A stretch of 64,000 nucleotides of DNA from Hydrogenophilales bacterium (lineage in GTDB: Bacteria; Pseudomonadota; Gammaproteobacteria; Burkholderiales; Thiobacillaceae). Location: NCBI GenBank assembly GCA_016719465.1, contig JADJYY010000014.1, forward strand, positions 38,883-102,882. The letters run 5' to 3'. Positions 53,359 to 62,652 of this stretch are shown one piece after another. The notes under the pieces are model-generated. The model saw nothing but the letters and a program-made list of their open reading frames with translations. It did not search any database and was not told the origin of the DNA. Made by a program: the position numbers and the translations under genes. Positions within the stretch are counted from its first letter, which is position 1. Every line of letters begins with the position of its first letter.

Positions 53359-54350
53359 GGCGGGTCTCGCGGTCGGACGAAGGGCTCCAGCAGGAGCAGG
53401 AACAGCGCCAGGGCCAGCGGCAACTGGAAGCGCTCGATCAACAGCCGCCGCGCCCTGACGATCTCCCCGCGATCCGCTTCGGACACCGCGGCGGCGTAAA
53501 GCCCGACCAGCGCCTTCGGGTCGGCCGTCAGGTCGAGGTATCGACCGCCACCGGCGGCGGCCATCGCCGACAGCAGACCGGGATGCTGGCGGCTTTTCAC
53601 GATGGCGCCCTGGCGATCCCTCAGGAACTCGCCCTCGGCCAGGGGGATGAGCCCCCCCCCCGGCGAGCCGACGGCCAGGCCGTGGACCCTGATGCCGAGG
53701 CCACCCAGGCTTTTGGCCGCCTCGACCACATCGCCGCCATGGTCTTCGCCATCGCTGATGACGACCAGGAACCGTCCCCGCTGCGCGTGGTCGCCGAAGG
53801 CCCGGCGGGCCTCCTTCAGGGCACCGGCCAGGGTCGTGCCGCCCAGGGGCAGGGTATCGGGTCCGGCCTCGGCCAGCACGGCGGCGAAGGCGTCATGGTC
53901 GCTGGTCAGTGGACAGACCAGGAAAGCGCTCCCGGAAAAGGCGATCAAGCCGACGCGGTCACCCCGCAATTCCGGCAGCAATTCAAGGACAGCCCGCTTG
54001 GCCACGGCCAGGCGGTTGGGCGACAGATCGTCCGCCAGCATGCTGCGGGAGACATCCAGGGCGATGAGGATATCCGCGCCCCGGGAATGTTCCCGCTGGG
54101 TCATCTCCCCCCACTGGGGACGGCAGAGCGCCACGACCACGAGCAGGAAGGCCACCCCCAGCCCCAGATGTCCCAGCCATTGCCGGGCGGGCGTGAAGCG
54201 GGCGGTGGGCATCCCGCCCTCCCCCGCCAGCAGGCGCAGGTCCCGCCGCCGCCGCGTGGCGGCCCGGCGGATCAGGAACGCGGCCGGGAGTCCCAGCAGC
54301 ACGAGCCAGGCGTACTCGGGGGCGGCCCAGTTCACGGCTGGCCAGTCCAT
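53355..54350 (-). CDS. batB: BatB-like von Willebrand factor A protein
   Basis: 331 residues. Two N-terminal membrane helices (about 10-28, 56-76) precede the vWA domain (about 85-285), whose metal-ion-dependent adhesion site has DVSRSMLADD and later DTLPLGGTTLAGAL and ISDGEDHGG. A C-terminal helix (about 305-325) completes the BatA/B layout. It pairs with BatA in an envelope complex linked to stress tolerance in Bacteroides and Leptospira. It is separated from batA by a 238-bp inverted-repeat element. Confidence 0.9.
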   Translation of the reverse strand: MDWPAVNWAAPEYAWLVLLGLPAAFLIRRAATRRRRDLRLLAGEGGMPTARFTPARQWLGHLGLGVAFLLVVVALCRPQWGEMTQREHSRGADILIALDVSRSMLADDLSPNRLAVAKRAVLELLPELRGDRVGLIAFSGSAFLVCPLTSDHDAFAAVLAEAGPDTLPLGGTTLAGALKEARRAFGDHAQRGRFLVVISDGEDHGGDVVEAAKSLGGLGIRVHGLAVGSPGGGLIPLAEGEFLRDRQGAIVKSRQHPGLLSAMAAAGGGRYLDLTADPKALVGLYAAAVSEADRGEIVRARRLLIERFQLPLALALFLLLLEPFVRPRDPP

Positions 54351-54430
54351 ATCAGTTCCCCACGGCCGTTGCGAAGGAAGCGACCTCCCCCTCGGGGAGA
54401 AACGAGCGCGGCAAGTCAGGGGGGCGCTTC

Positions 54431-54668
54431 ATCCTAGAAACCTCAGTTGACCGCTCCTTGGCCCTCGTGAGGTCGCACGGTGGCTGTCGTTTGCGCCTCC
54501 GTTGGCGCTCACCCATTGGGTAGGGCCACTACGCACCCGATTGCACAGTTTTCGCGTCGCCTGGCGGCGTTGCTCCTCCTTGCGGGGCCGGCCCCGCTGC
54601 GTCGTCACGCCTTGCCAGACAACGCGAAAACCGCACACTCGGGTGCGTCCAACTGAGGTTTCTAGGAT
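54431..54668. mobile_element. Non-autonomous element with perfect 19-bp terminal inverted repeats
   Basis: ATCCTAGAAACCTCAGTTG at 54431-54449 is repeated inverted at 54650-54668. A second inner inverted pair is present (CGCACCCGA ... TCGGGTGCG; TTTTCGCGT ... ACGCGAAAA). It is 238 bp with no credible gene. TCA flanks both ends if the repeat starts at TCCTAG, a possible target duplication. It fits a MITE inserted between batA and batB, 5 bp past the batA stop. Confidence 0.82.
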
Positions 54669-54672
54669 CATT

Positions 54673-55713
54673 TCAGGGCAGCGTCCTCAACAGGGTGGCG
54701 CGCAGGGTCGACTCGACCATGAGCAGCAGGAGCGCGCCAAGGAGCAGCGGCGGAAACAGCTCGCCGTAGGTGAAATGGACCTTCTCTTCCAGCGGGCGTT
54801 TTTCCAGCCGATCGATGGCCTGGAATACCCGCGACAACCCACCGCGATCATCGGCCCGGAAATAACCGCCCCCCGTTATCGTGGCGATCTCGCCCAGGAC
54901 GGATTCGTCCAGGTCCGCCTGGACCTGGCGGTAGCGGGTACCTCCCAGCGGGTCGTCGATGGGAATGACCGCCATGCCACGGGAACCGATACCGATGACA
55001 TGGATGCGTATTCCCAGGGTCCTGGCAGCTGAAGCCGCCAACTGGGGAGTGGTGGCGCCGACATTGCTACGGCCGTCCGTGATGAGGATGATGGCCTGGC
55101 TGCCGGAGCGCCCCGGGGACGCTTTCCCTTCGGCCACTTTTTCCACAGCCACTTTCCCCCGCAGGCGGTTCAGCGCCGCCAGCAAGGCGTCGCCGATGGC
55201 GGTGCCATCCTCGATATCGCCGGTCCGCAGCCGCGCCAGGGCCGCTTCCAGCCAGGCATGGTCCAGGGTCAAGGGGGCGGCCGGATAGGGGCGGGCGGCG
55301 AACACCACCAGGCCGATCCTGTCGCCGCGTCGGCCCCGGATGAATTCGCCCAGCACGTCCTTGGCCATGGCCAGCCGGTTCGCGCGCGGCTCGCCGGCGC
55401 GCGGGTCTTCCGCCAGCATGCTGGTGGACAGATCCAGGGCAACCATCAGGTCCACCCCCTCGCCGCGCACCCTGGATTCCCGCTCCACCGTCTGGGGTCG
55501 GGCCAGAGCCAGGATGGCCAGGACCAGGAGCAGCGGGCGCAGCCAGGGCAGATAGGGCGCCAGGCGAGCCCGCCATGTCAGCGGCAGCGCCCCCACTTGT
55601 CCCCAGTCGGCCACGACGAGGGCGGGCTGGCCGCGCGCTCGGCGGCGACGCAGCAGCAACCAGGGAATCAGCGCCAGGAGCAGCAGCAGCCAAAGAGGAT
55701 CATGAAACCTCAT
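54673..55713 (-). CDS. batA: BatA-like von Willebrand factor A protein
   Basis: 346 residues from ATG 55713 (MRFHDPLWLLLLLALIPWLL), overlapping the DUF4381 gene by 4 bp. Membrane helices about 7-22 and 54-72. The vWA domain (about 85-290) has VALDLSTSMLAEDPRAGEP, IEDGTAIGDALLAALNRL and IILITDGRSNVG. A C-terminal helix (about 315-335) follows. MIDAS residues are intact, so divalent metal binding is expected. Confidence 0.9.
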   Translation of the reverse strand: MRFHDPLWLLLLLALIPWLLLRRRRARGQPALVVADWGQVGALPLTWRARLAPYLPWLRPLLLVLAILALARPQTVERESRVRGEGVDLMVALDLSTSMLAEDPRAGEPRANRLAMAKDVLGEFIRGRRGDRIGLVVFAARPYPAAPLTLDHAWLEAALARLRTGDIEDGTAIGDALLAALNRLRGKVAVEKVAEGKASPGRSGSQAIILITDGRSNVGATTPQLAASAARTLGIRIHVIGIGSRGMAVIPIDDPLGGTRYRQVQADLDESVLGEIATITGGGYFRADDRGGLSRVFQAIDRLEKRPLEEKVHFTYGELFPPLLLGALLLLMVESTLRATLLRTLP

Positions 55714-56291
55714 GCCGCCGGTCCTTCCGGGACAGCCTCGAGCAGGCGTGTGGCCATCAGCACGGCGGCTTCGATCTCGGCCGTGGCGGGCACATGGGCG
55801 GCAAATTTGACCCGGTCGGCCAGGTTCAGAAACCCGTCCAGCGGCGCGCGTCTTTCCTCCGTCGACACCCTGTCCCATAGCGACCGCCGGAGTTCCGCCG
55901 AGGTCAGCCGATGGGCGGGTATCCCCGATCTTGCCGACAGCGCATCCCGCACCAGCCCGTCCAGACGAATGATCAGCAGGTCGCCGGGACAGCGTCCATT
56001 CCGGTGGTCGGCGAGAAGCCTTGCCAGCGGGTCTTCGGGCTCGGCGAGCGGAGGTGGTGGCGGCGGCGCCCCCGTCATGGCGCGGCGGCGGACAAGTAGC
56101 AAGCCTCCGGCCAGCAGCAGCAAACCGCCGGTCAAGGCAAAGGGGGGCGGGCCGTCCATGGGCATGAAACCCCGGATATCGTGGATATCCCCGCGGGCAT
56201 CGGAGGGTGAAGCCGGTTCCGGCTCCGCCAGCGCGGCGCCCGCCGCGAAAGCGAGCGGCAGGAGGAAAGGCAAACCACGAAACCCACCCAT
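55710..56291 (-). CDS. DUF4381-family protein of the Bat operon
   Basis: 193 residues. Signal-like N-terminus about 1-22, one membrane helix about 50-68 (PPPFALTGGLLLLAGGLLLV), and a cytoplasmic helical part (DPLARLLADHRNGRCPGD). DUF4381 genes are regularly found between DUF58 and batA; their role is unknown. Confidence 0.82.
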   Translation of the reverse strand: MGGFRGLPFLLPLAFAAGAALAEPEPASPSDARGDIHDIRGFMPMDGPPPFALTGGLLLLAGGLLLVRRRAMTGAPPPPPPLAEPEDPLARLLADHRNGRCPGDLLIIRLDGLVRDALSARSGIPAHRLTSAELRRSLWDRVSTEERRAPLDGFLNLADRVKFAAHVPATAEIEAAVLMATRLLEAVPEGPAA

Positions 56292-56305
56292 GTTCAGCGG
56301 CGCGA

Positions 56306-57208
56306 TCAGCGGCTCAGCCGCCGCTGGCGGCCATGGAAGAAGCGGGTCAGGGCCTGGACCGGGGAGGCATCGCCGGGAACGCCCAGGTGCTCGACACCCG
56401 CGCCGGCCAGGGTTCGGGCCAGGGCATCCCGTCGGCTCGCGGCATGGGCGCGGTAGGCCTGTCGCACCCCGGCATCGCCGCTGTCCACCAGGCGCAGGGC
56501 GCCGGTTTCGGCGTCCGCCAGACGCAGGAGCCCCGCCTCCGGCAAATCCTCATCGAGGGGATCGCTCACGGAAATGGCGACCACATCGTGCCGCCGGGCG
56601 GCCGCGGCGAGCGGCACGCGAAAATCGGTGGCGACGAAATCCGAGACCAGGAACAGGATACTGCCGCGCCGCAAGACCCTTTCCAGATAATCCAGGGCGC
56701 CGGCCAGGTCCGTGCCCCGGCCGGAAGGCGAGGCGCGCAGCACCTCGGCGATGAGCCGCCGGGCGTGGCGCGCGCCCTTGGCGGGCGCAAGGTAGTGTTC
56801 GATCCGGTCGGTGAAGGTCAGCAGGCCGATGCGATCGTTGCTGCGAGCCGCCGCGAAGGCCAGCAGCGCGCAGATCTCGGCGGCGACGCGGTCCTTGGCC
56901 TGTCGCGGCGTGTCGCGCTTCATGGAAGCGGACTGATCGAGCAGGAGCATGACGGTCATCTCCCGCTCCTCGACATATTGCTTGACGAAGGGACGACCCG
57001 CGCGCGCGGTCACGTTCCAGTCGATGCCGCGGATATCGTCTCCCGGCTGATACTCCCTCACCTCCTCGAACTCGATGCCCCTGCCCCTGAAGACGCTGCG
57101 GTATTCGCCGGCGAAGATGCTGGTGACCAGCCGGGAGGAAAGGATCTCCAGGCGGCGGAGTTCCGCCGCCGGCCAGGGCCGGCCTTGGTGATGGGCGTCG
57201 GGAATCAT
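56306..57208 (-). CDS. DUF58 (vWA-like) protein
   Basis: 300 residues. The DUF58 core EVREYQPGDDIRGIDWNV is followed by a vWA-like fold (MTVMLLLDQSASMKRDTP; LFLVSDFVATDF) and ends with a basic helical segment (FFHGRQRRLSR). No membrane helix, so it is cytoplasmic. DUF58 proteins work with the MoxR ATPase, 18 bp upstream. The start ATG at 57208 follows GGTCATG. Confidence 0.9.
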   Translation of the reverse strand: MIPDAHHQGRPWPAAELRRLEILSSRLVTSIFAGEYRSVFRGRGIEFEEVREYQPGDDIRGIDWNVTARAGRPFVKQYVEEREMTVMLLLDQSASMKRDTPRQAKDRVAAEICALLAFAAARSNDRIGLLTFTDRIEHYLAPAKGARHARRLIAEVLRASPSGRGTDLAGALDYLERVLRRGSILFLVSDFVATDFRVPLAAAARRHDVVAISVSDPLDEDLPEAGLLRLADAETGALRLVDSGDAGVRQAYRAHAASRRDALARTLAGAGVEHLGVPGDASPVQALTRFFHGRQRRLSR

Positions 57209-57226
57209 GACCGGGAAGTCATGACA

Positions 57227-58219
57227 TCAAGGCACGACGGTTTCGGCCAGCAGCCGGTCGATCAGCCGGTCCACCGTCATGCCTTCGGCATCGGCCTCGT
57301 AACTGGGGATGATGCGGTGGCGCAGAACGTCCGCCGCCACATCCTTGACGTCCTGGGGCACGACATAGCCGCGACCACGCAGGAAAGCCATGGCGCGAGC
57401 GGCCAGCACCAGATTGATGCTGGCCCGGGGCGAGGCGCCATAGGTGATGAAGCGCTCCAGATCGGGGAAGCCGTGACGCGCGGGCTCCCGCGTGGCGAAT
57501 ACCAGGTCGAGGATGTACTTTTCGATTTTCTCGTCCAGGTAGATGGCATCCACCAGGGCGCGCATGCGCACGATATCGTCGCGATGGATCAGCGGCCCCA
57601 GCACACCGTTCCTGGCGACATGCCCGGCGCGGCGCATGATCTCGCGCTCCTCTTCCCGGGACGGGTAGGTGATGACGATCTTGAGCATGAACCGGTCCAT
57701 CTGGGCTTCCGGCAGCGGGTAGGTGCCCTCCTGCTCGATGGGGTTCTGGGTAGCCAGGACCAGGAAAGGGTCCTCCAGGAGATAGGAGACCTCGCCGATG
57801 GTGACCTGGCGCTCCTCCATGGCCTCCAGCAGCGCGCTGTGCACCTTGGCGGGCGCCCGGTTGATCTCGTCCGCCAGCACGATATTGGCGAAGATGGGCC
57901 CCTTGCGGGTGGTGAAAACCCCCTCGTGAGGGTTGTAGATCAGGGTGCCGATGAGGTCGGCGGGCAACAGGTCCGGCGTGAACTGGATGCGCTGGAAGCG
58001 GGCGTCGATCAGTTGCGCCAGGCTCTTGACCACCTTGGTCTTGGCAAGTCCCGGCACGCCCTCGATGAGGATGTGGCCGTTGCACAGCAAGGCGACCAGT
58101 ATCCGCTCCATGAGGTATTGCTGGCCGACGATGACGCTCGCCATGGCGTCCAACACCCGCTGGATCAGGGCCTGTTCCCTGGCGATCTCCCGGGCCACAT
58201 CTTCGATCTCGGACTTCAT
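57227..58219 (-). CDS. MoxR-family AAA+ ATPase
   Basis: 330 residues from ATG 58219, which has AGAGG six bases upstream; longer starts at 58225 or 58270 are possible. Walker A is GVPGLAKTKVVKSL, Walker B is IVLADEINRAP, sensor 1 is LVLATQNPIEQEGTYPLPEA, followed by the MoxR arginine-finger/lid region (FITYGASPRASINLVLAARA). It is the chaperone-like ATPase that heads the Bat operon. Confidence 0.94.
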   Translation of the reverse strand: MKSEIEDVAREIAREQALIQRVLDAMASVIVGQQYLMERILVALLCNGHILIEGVPGLAKTKVVKSLAQLIDARFQRIQFTPDLLPADLIGTLIYNPHEGVFTTRKGPIFANIVLADEINRAPAKVHSALLEAMEERQVTIGEVSYLLEDPFLVLATQNPIEQEGTYPLPEAQMDRFMLKIVITYPSREEEREIMRRAGHVARNGVLGPLIHRDDIVRMRALVDAIYLDEKIEKYILDLVFATREPARHGFPDLERFITYGASPRASINLVLAARAMAFLRGRGYVVPQDVKDVAADVLRHRIIPSYEADAEGMTVDRLIDRLLAETVVP

Positions 58220-58345
58220 CTTCATCCTCTGGCCAACCTGTCTGTGCAGCTTATCGTCAATCCGCGCCAATTCTGAACAGCTTCACCGGGCCGGGGCAAT
58301 GCGGCCCGGACGTAACGATGGCCGGGACGGTCCCGGCCGCTCGCC

Positions 58346-59290
58346 CTATCCGCCCAGGCCGGCCAGGAAACCGGCCAGATCCTCGGGCAATTCCGACTTC
58401 AGGATCAGGGCGTCGCCGGTGAGGGGATGCCGCATTTCCAGGCGCGCGGCGTGCAGGAACATGCGTCTCAGGCCCCGTTTCTTCAGGGCGCGATTGAGCC
58501 CGGAATCGCCGTACTTGTCATCGCCGGCGATGGGATGCCCGAGGGCCGCCAGGTGGACGCGGATCTGGTGGGTGCGGCCGGTCTTGAGCTCGGCTTCCAG
58601 CAAGGTGAACTCGCCGGCCTTGCGCGCCAGGCGGAAGATGGTGTGGGCACGCTGGCCCTCCTCGTCCACCACCACCCGCCTTTCCCCTTCTTCGTTCAGG
58701 TATTTGTGCAGGGCGAGTTTCACGTGCCTGACCGGGTCGCGCCAGTCACCCACCGCCAGGGTGAGGTAGGTTTTCCGGGTCTCGCCCTCCCGCAGCATGC
58801 GGTGCAGTTCCACCAGGGCCGAGCGTTTCAGGGCCAGGACCAGGACCCCGGAAGTTTCCTTGTCCAGCCGATGTGCCAGTTCCAGGAACCGGGCCTGAGG
58901 CAGCTCCTGGCGCAACTGCTCGATGATGCCCAGGCTGACGCCGCTGCCGCCATGGACGGCCTGGCCAGGGGGCTTGTCGATGACCAGCAGGGCATCGTCC
59001 CGATAGATCACCCGGTCCAGCAGGGAACCGCCGATTCGGCCGGGAGCGGGGGTTTCCGCCTTTTCCGCGACCCGCACCGGCGGGATGCGCACCTCGTCAT
59101 CCGGCTGCAATTTGTAATCGGGCTTGGCCCGATGCCCGGAAACCCGCACCTCCCCTTCCCGCAACATGCGGTAGATGCGGCTTTTCGGCACCCCCTTGAG
59201 GCTGCGGAACAGGAAATTGTCCAGGCGCTGGCCGGCCTGTTCCTCGCCAATCTTGACTTTTGTTACAGCAGCTTTGCCGGATGGTTCCAT
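58346..59290 (-). CDS. rluC: 23S rRNA pseudouridine synthase RluC
   Basis: 314 residues. S4 domain about 15-80 (AGQRLDNFLFRSLKGVPKSRIYRML). The RluA-family catalytic domain has HRLDKETSGVLVLA, whose Asp is catalytic, and GRTHQIRVHLAALGHPIAGD. RluC modifies three uridines in 23S rRNA in E. coli. Divergent placement next to rne matches the arrangement in many beta- and gammaproteobacteria and supports RluC over RluD. Confidence 0.93.
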   Translation of the reverse strand: MEPSGKAAVTKVKIGEEQAGQRLDNFLFRSLKGVPKSRIYRMLREGEVRVSGHRAKPDYKLQPDDEVRIPPVRVAEKAETPAPGRIGGSLLDRVIYRDDALLVIDKPPGQAVHGGSGVSLGIIEQLRQELPQARFLELAHRLDKETSGVLVLALKRSALVELHRMLREGETRKTYLTLAVGDWRDPVRHVKLALHKYLNEEGERRVVVDEEGQRAHTIFRLARKAGEFTLLEAELKTGRTHQIRVHLAALGHPIAGDDKYGDSGLNRALKKRGLRRMFLHAARLEMRHPLTGDALILKSELPEDLAGFLAGLGG

Positions 59291-59805
59291 TACCGTATAC
59301 TCGCGATGCTCAAAAAGCGTGCAATAAGGGGCGTTGAAGATCCTGCCCGCGCACCGACTATGAGCGCCGGTTGTCTCCGCTCACCGGCGAAGGTCGCCCG
59401 CCCGGTGTTCTCCCCGTACGACGGTTCCAGGCCCATGCCGAACCCCGCGTCGATCAGAATACCCGAGGCCCGCGTCCCGAAAAAAGCAGCGATGGTAACG
59501 CAATTCATTTGCGCGACTCGTACCCGGATACTTGCCCGACCGGTCCGCCGGCGGGAGGAAAGATGAACCTCGACCATGCATCAGCCGTTCAGCGACACGA
59601 CCAACCCTGCCGTCTGACCCCCTGCCCCCGCGAGGGGGGCGCCGGATTCGCAAGCGCCAAGGCGCCAGCGACTCCGCTGCCCCCGCGGGGGGGACGCCGG
59701 ATTCGTAGGCGCTAAAGCGCCAACGACTCCGCTGCCTTGCATCACCGCCGCCGACGTCGCGGCGGGGTTTATCGCCCCGGGGCGCGCTTCGCGCAGGGGT
59801 AGAAC
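59291..59805. other. rluC-rne intergenic region and rne leader
   Basis: 515 bp. It holds divergent promoters for rluC and rne (not resolved here) and a tandem repeat at 59625-59736. The last 60 bp lead to the rne start. rne leaders often carry autoregulatory RNA structure, and this region is long enough for one, but no specific hairpin set is assigned. Confidence 0.5.
59625..59736. repeat. Two tandem ~56-bp units upstream of rne
   Basis: Each unit has a CCCCGCG-G-tract, then GCCGGATTCG, a GGCGC(C/T)-AA-GGCGC-like inverted pair and CGACTCCGCTGCC. Units about 59625-59680 and 59681-59736. Confidence 0.75.
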
Positions 59806-62565
59806 ATGAAACGTATGCTGTTCAACGCGACGCAGGCGGAGGAACTCCGCGTCGCCATTGTCGATGGCCAGAAGCTGGTCGACCTCGACATCGAGTCCGC
59901 CAACAAGGAACAACGCAAGGGCAACATCTACAAGGCCGTCGTCACCCGCGTCGAGCCTTCCCTGGAAGCCTGCTTCGTCAATTACGGCACGGAACGCCAC
60001 GGCTTCCTGCCGTTCAAGGAAATCTCCCGCTCCGCCATTCCCGGCGCCGAGAAGGGCGACTTCAGCCGCGGCCGCATCCAGGACGTGCTCAAGGAAGGCC
60101 TGGAACTCGTCGTTCAGGTGGAAAAGGACGAGCGCGGCAACAAGGGCGCGGCCCTCACCAACCAGGTCAGCCTGGCCGGCCGCTATCTGGTGCTGATGCC
60201 CAACAATCCGCGCGGTGGCGGCGTCTCCCGCCGCATCGAGGGCGAGGAGCGCAACGAACTGCGCGACGCCCTGGCGCAACTTGAAGTCCCCGCCGGCATG
60301 AGCCTCATCGGCCGCACCGCCGGCATCGGCCGCAGCGTCGAGGAACTGCAGTGGGACCTGAACTACCTGCTGCAACTCTGGACCGCCATCGACGGCGCCG
60401 CCAAGGGCCAGACCGGCGCCTTCCTGATCTACCAGGAATCCAGCCTGGTGATCCGCGCCATCCGCGACTACTTCACCCCCGATATCGGCGAGCTGCTCAT
60501 CGACGAACCGGCCATCTGCGAACAGGCCAAGCAGTTCATGGCCCACGTGATGCCGCCCAACGTCAACAAGGTGAAGCTGTACACCGACCCGGTGCCCCTG
60601 TTCTCCCGCTTCCAGATCGAGCACCAGATCGAGAGCGCCTACTCCCGCACCGTCACCCTGCCCTCCGGCGGCGCCATCGTCATCGACCACACCGAGGCCC
60701 TGGTGGCCATCGACGTCAACTCCGCCCAGGCCACCAAGGGCGGCGACATCGAGCAGACCGCCTTCAACACCAACCTGGAGGCGGCGGAGGAAGTCGCCCG
60801 CCAGTTGCGCCTGCGCGACCTGGGGGGCCTGATCGTCATCGACTTCATCGACATGGAGAGCGGCAAGAACCAGCGCGAGGTGGAGGATCGCCTGCGCGAT
60901 TCCCTGCACTACGATCGGGCCCGGGTCCAGACCGGCAAGATCTCCCGCTTCGGCCTGCTGGAACTTTCGCGCCAGCGCCTGCAACCCAGCCTGGGCGAAA
61001 CCAGCTACATCACCTGTCCCCGCTGCGCCGGCACCGGCCACGTGCGCAGCACCGAGTCCTTCGCCCTGCACCTGCTGCGCATGCTCCAGGAAGAGGCCAT
61101 GAAGGACAACACCGGCGCCGTGCATCTGCAGGTTCCCGTGGATGTGGCCACCTTCCTGCTCAACGAGAAGCGTCACGACATCCTGTCCATCGAGGCGCGC
61201 CATCGCGTGGAAGTGGTGCTCATCCCCAACATGCACTACGAGACGCCCCGCTATACCCTGGCCCGCTTCCGCCACGACCAGTTGAATCAGACCGAACCTC
61301 TGGCTCCCAGCTACCGGATGGTCGACAAACCCGCCGAGGAAGAGGAAGCGCAAGCGCGCAACGGCGCCGCCGCCAAACCCGAGCGGGCGCCCCCGGTGGT
61401 TCAGGGCATCACCCCCAACCAGCCGGCCCCCACGCCGGCCGCGCCCGCCGTCGTGCCGGAGACCGGCAAGCCCGGCCTGTTCGGTCGAATTTTCGGCTGG
61501 CTGCGCGGCATCAGCGCCGCCGAGGAGGCCGCTCCGGCCGAGCCGGTGAAGAAGGCCGAGCCCCGCAGGGAACGGGAACCGCGCCGCGGACGCGACAATC
61601 GGGGTGAGCGGGGCGACCGGGAAAGCCGCGAACGCCGCCCGCGTGGAGAAAAGAGCGAGCGTGGCGAGCGTCCGGAAGGCCGCGAACCCCGCGAACCCAG
61701 GGAACCGCGTGAAGCGCGTGGCAACCGGGAAGCTCGCGAGCCCAAGGAGAATCGGGAACCGCGTGAAGCCCGCGAAACCCGGGAGCCGCGTGAACCCCGC
61801 GAGCCTCGCGGCGAGCGCCCGGAACGCCAGCGCCGCGAACGCCCCGCCGAGCCCCAGCGCCCGGTGGATGCCCCCGTCCTGGCCGCGCCGCAAGTCGAAG
61901 GCGCCGCGCCGGCCGAGAGCAACGGTGAGGATCAGGATGGCCGCCGTCGTGGTCGTCGCGGCGGCCGCGGACGGCGCGGTGAAGGCCGGCCGGATTCCCC
62001 CAACGCGGTCGCCGAGCAGACGGTCGACGAGATCGTCTCCGAGGCCGGCGGTGTCCCGGAAACCAGCCCGGTTCCCGCCCAGGAACCCGTGGTGATCAAA
62101 ATGGAAACCGCGCCACAGCCGGAGCCCATCAAGGTCGAACTCGCGGCCCCCGCCGAGGCCATGGCAACCCCGGCGCCGGCCCCCAGGCCGGCTCAGGCGT
62201 CGACCAGGCTTGCGGCGCCGGATCTGGCGGCCGCCGGCCTGCAATTGGTGGAAACCGCCAACGCGCCGGAAGCCGAAACGGCCACCGTCACCGAGGGCGA
62301 AGCGAACCAGCCCCGCCGTCGCCGTGGCCGCGCTCGCTCAGGTGAAGGCGCGCCGCCCGCCGAACCGTTGCAGATGGTGGAAACCAAATCCACCGAAAAT
62401 GCGCCCGAGACCGCGCGCGTCGCGGGTGAATCCCCGGCCGAGTGGGGACCGCCTTCCAATCCGCGTCGCCGCGCCAAGCCCAAGTCGGATGAAGCGGCCC
62501 CGGAGGAACCGCTGGTATTGGTGGAAACCAGGTCCGCCCCCCGGAACGAGACGACCACTTCCTGA
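59806..62565 (+). CDS. rne: Ribonuclease E
   Basis: 919 residues. The catalytic half aligns to E. coli numbering: S1 domain about 35-125, catalytic Asp303 (VAIDVNSAQATKGGDIEQTA) and Asp346 (IVIDFIDMES), and the zinc-link CPRCAGTG with Cys404/Cys407 for tetramerisation. The C-terminal half (about 520-919) is disordered with an Arg/Glu/Pro-rich RNA-binding tract (about 580-690, REPREPRE-type repeats) and short basic islands (RRRGRRGGRGRRGEGRP). It starts mRNA decay and processes rRNA and tRNA. It is one of the two plus-strand genes and is followed by a bidirectional terminator. Confidence 0.97.
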   Translation: MKRMLFNATQAEELRVAIVDGQKLVDLDIESANKEQRKGNIYKAVVTRVEPSLEACFVNYGTERHGFLPFKEISRSAIPGAEKGDFSRGRIQDVLKEGLELVVQVEKDERGNKGAALTNQVSLAGRYLVLMPNNPRGGGVSRRIEGEERNELRDALAQLEVPAGMSLIGRTAGIGRSVEELQWDLNYLLQLWTAIDGAAKGQTGAFLIYQESSLVIRAIRDYFTPDIGELLIDEPAICEQAKQFMAHVMPPNVNKVKLYTDPVPLFSRFQIEHQIESAYSRTVTLPSGGAIVIDHTEALVAIDVNSAQATKGGDIEQTAFNTNLEAAEEVARQLRLRDLGGLIVIDFIDMESGKNQREVEDRLRDSLHYDRARVQTGKISRFGLLELSRQRLQPSLGETSYITCPRCAGTGHVRSTESFALHLLRMLQEEAMKDNTGAVHLQVPVDVATFLLNEKRHDILSIEARHRVEVVLIPNMHYETPRYTLARFRHDQLNQTEPLAPSYRMVDKPAEEEEAQARNGAAAKPERAPPVVQGITPNQPAPTPAAPAVVPETGKPGLFGRIFGWLRGISAAEEAAPAEPVKKAEPRREREPRRGRDNRGERGDRESRERRPRGEKSERGERPEGREPREPREPREARGNREAREPKENREPREARETREPREPREPRGERPERQRRERPAEPQRPVDAPVLAAPQVEGAAPAESNGEDQDGRRRGRRGGRGRRGEGRPDSPNAVAEQTVDEIVSEAGGVPETSPVPAQEPVVIKMETAPQPEPIKVELAAPAEAMATPAPAPRPAQASTRLAAPDLAAAGLQLVETANAPEAETATVTEGEANQPRRRRGRARSGEGAPPAEPLQMVETKSTENAPETARVAGESPAEWGPPSNPRRRAKPKSDEAAPEEPLVLVETRSAPRNETTTS

Positions 62566-62591
62566 GCGCGTTCCAGGCACAAGGCAGCATG

Positions 62592-62619
62592 AAAAAAGCC
62601 GGCGCAAGCCGGCTTTTTT
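62592..62619. terminator. Bidirectional Rho-independent terminator
   Basis: AAAAAAGCCGGC-GCAA-GCCGGCTTTTTT, perfect stem with A and T runs on both sides. It serves rne (plus) and the phosphatase gene (minus), which converge here. Confidence 0.92.
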
Positions 62620-62652
62620 CATGGCCCCGACCCCGAGCACGGGGCCGAAAAA

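Noticed and set aside
54429..54671. Small protein genes inside the inverted-repeat element
   Set aside because: Both strands are open by composition only; there is no start site or family match.
59581..62244. Minus-strand open frame of about 887 codons antisense to rne
   Set aside because: Low-complexity Gly/Ala/Asp repeats mirror the rne sequence; rne itself has all catalytic residues.
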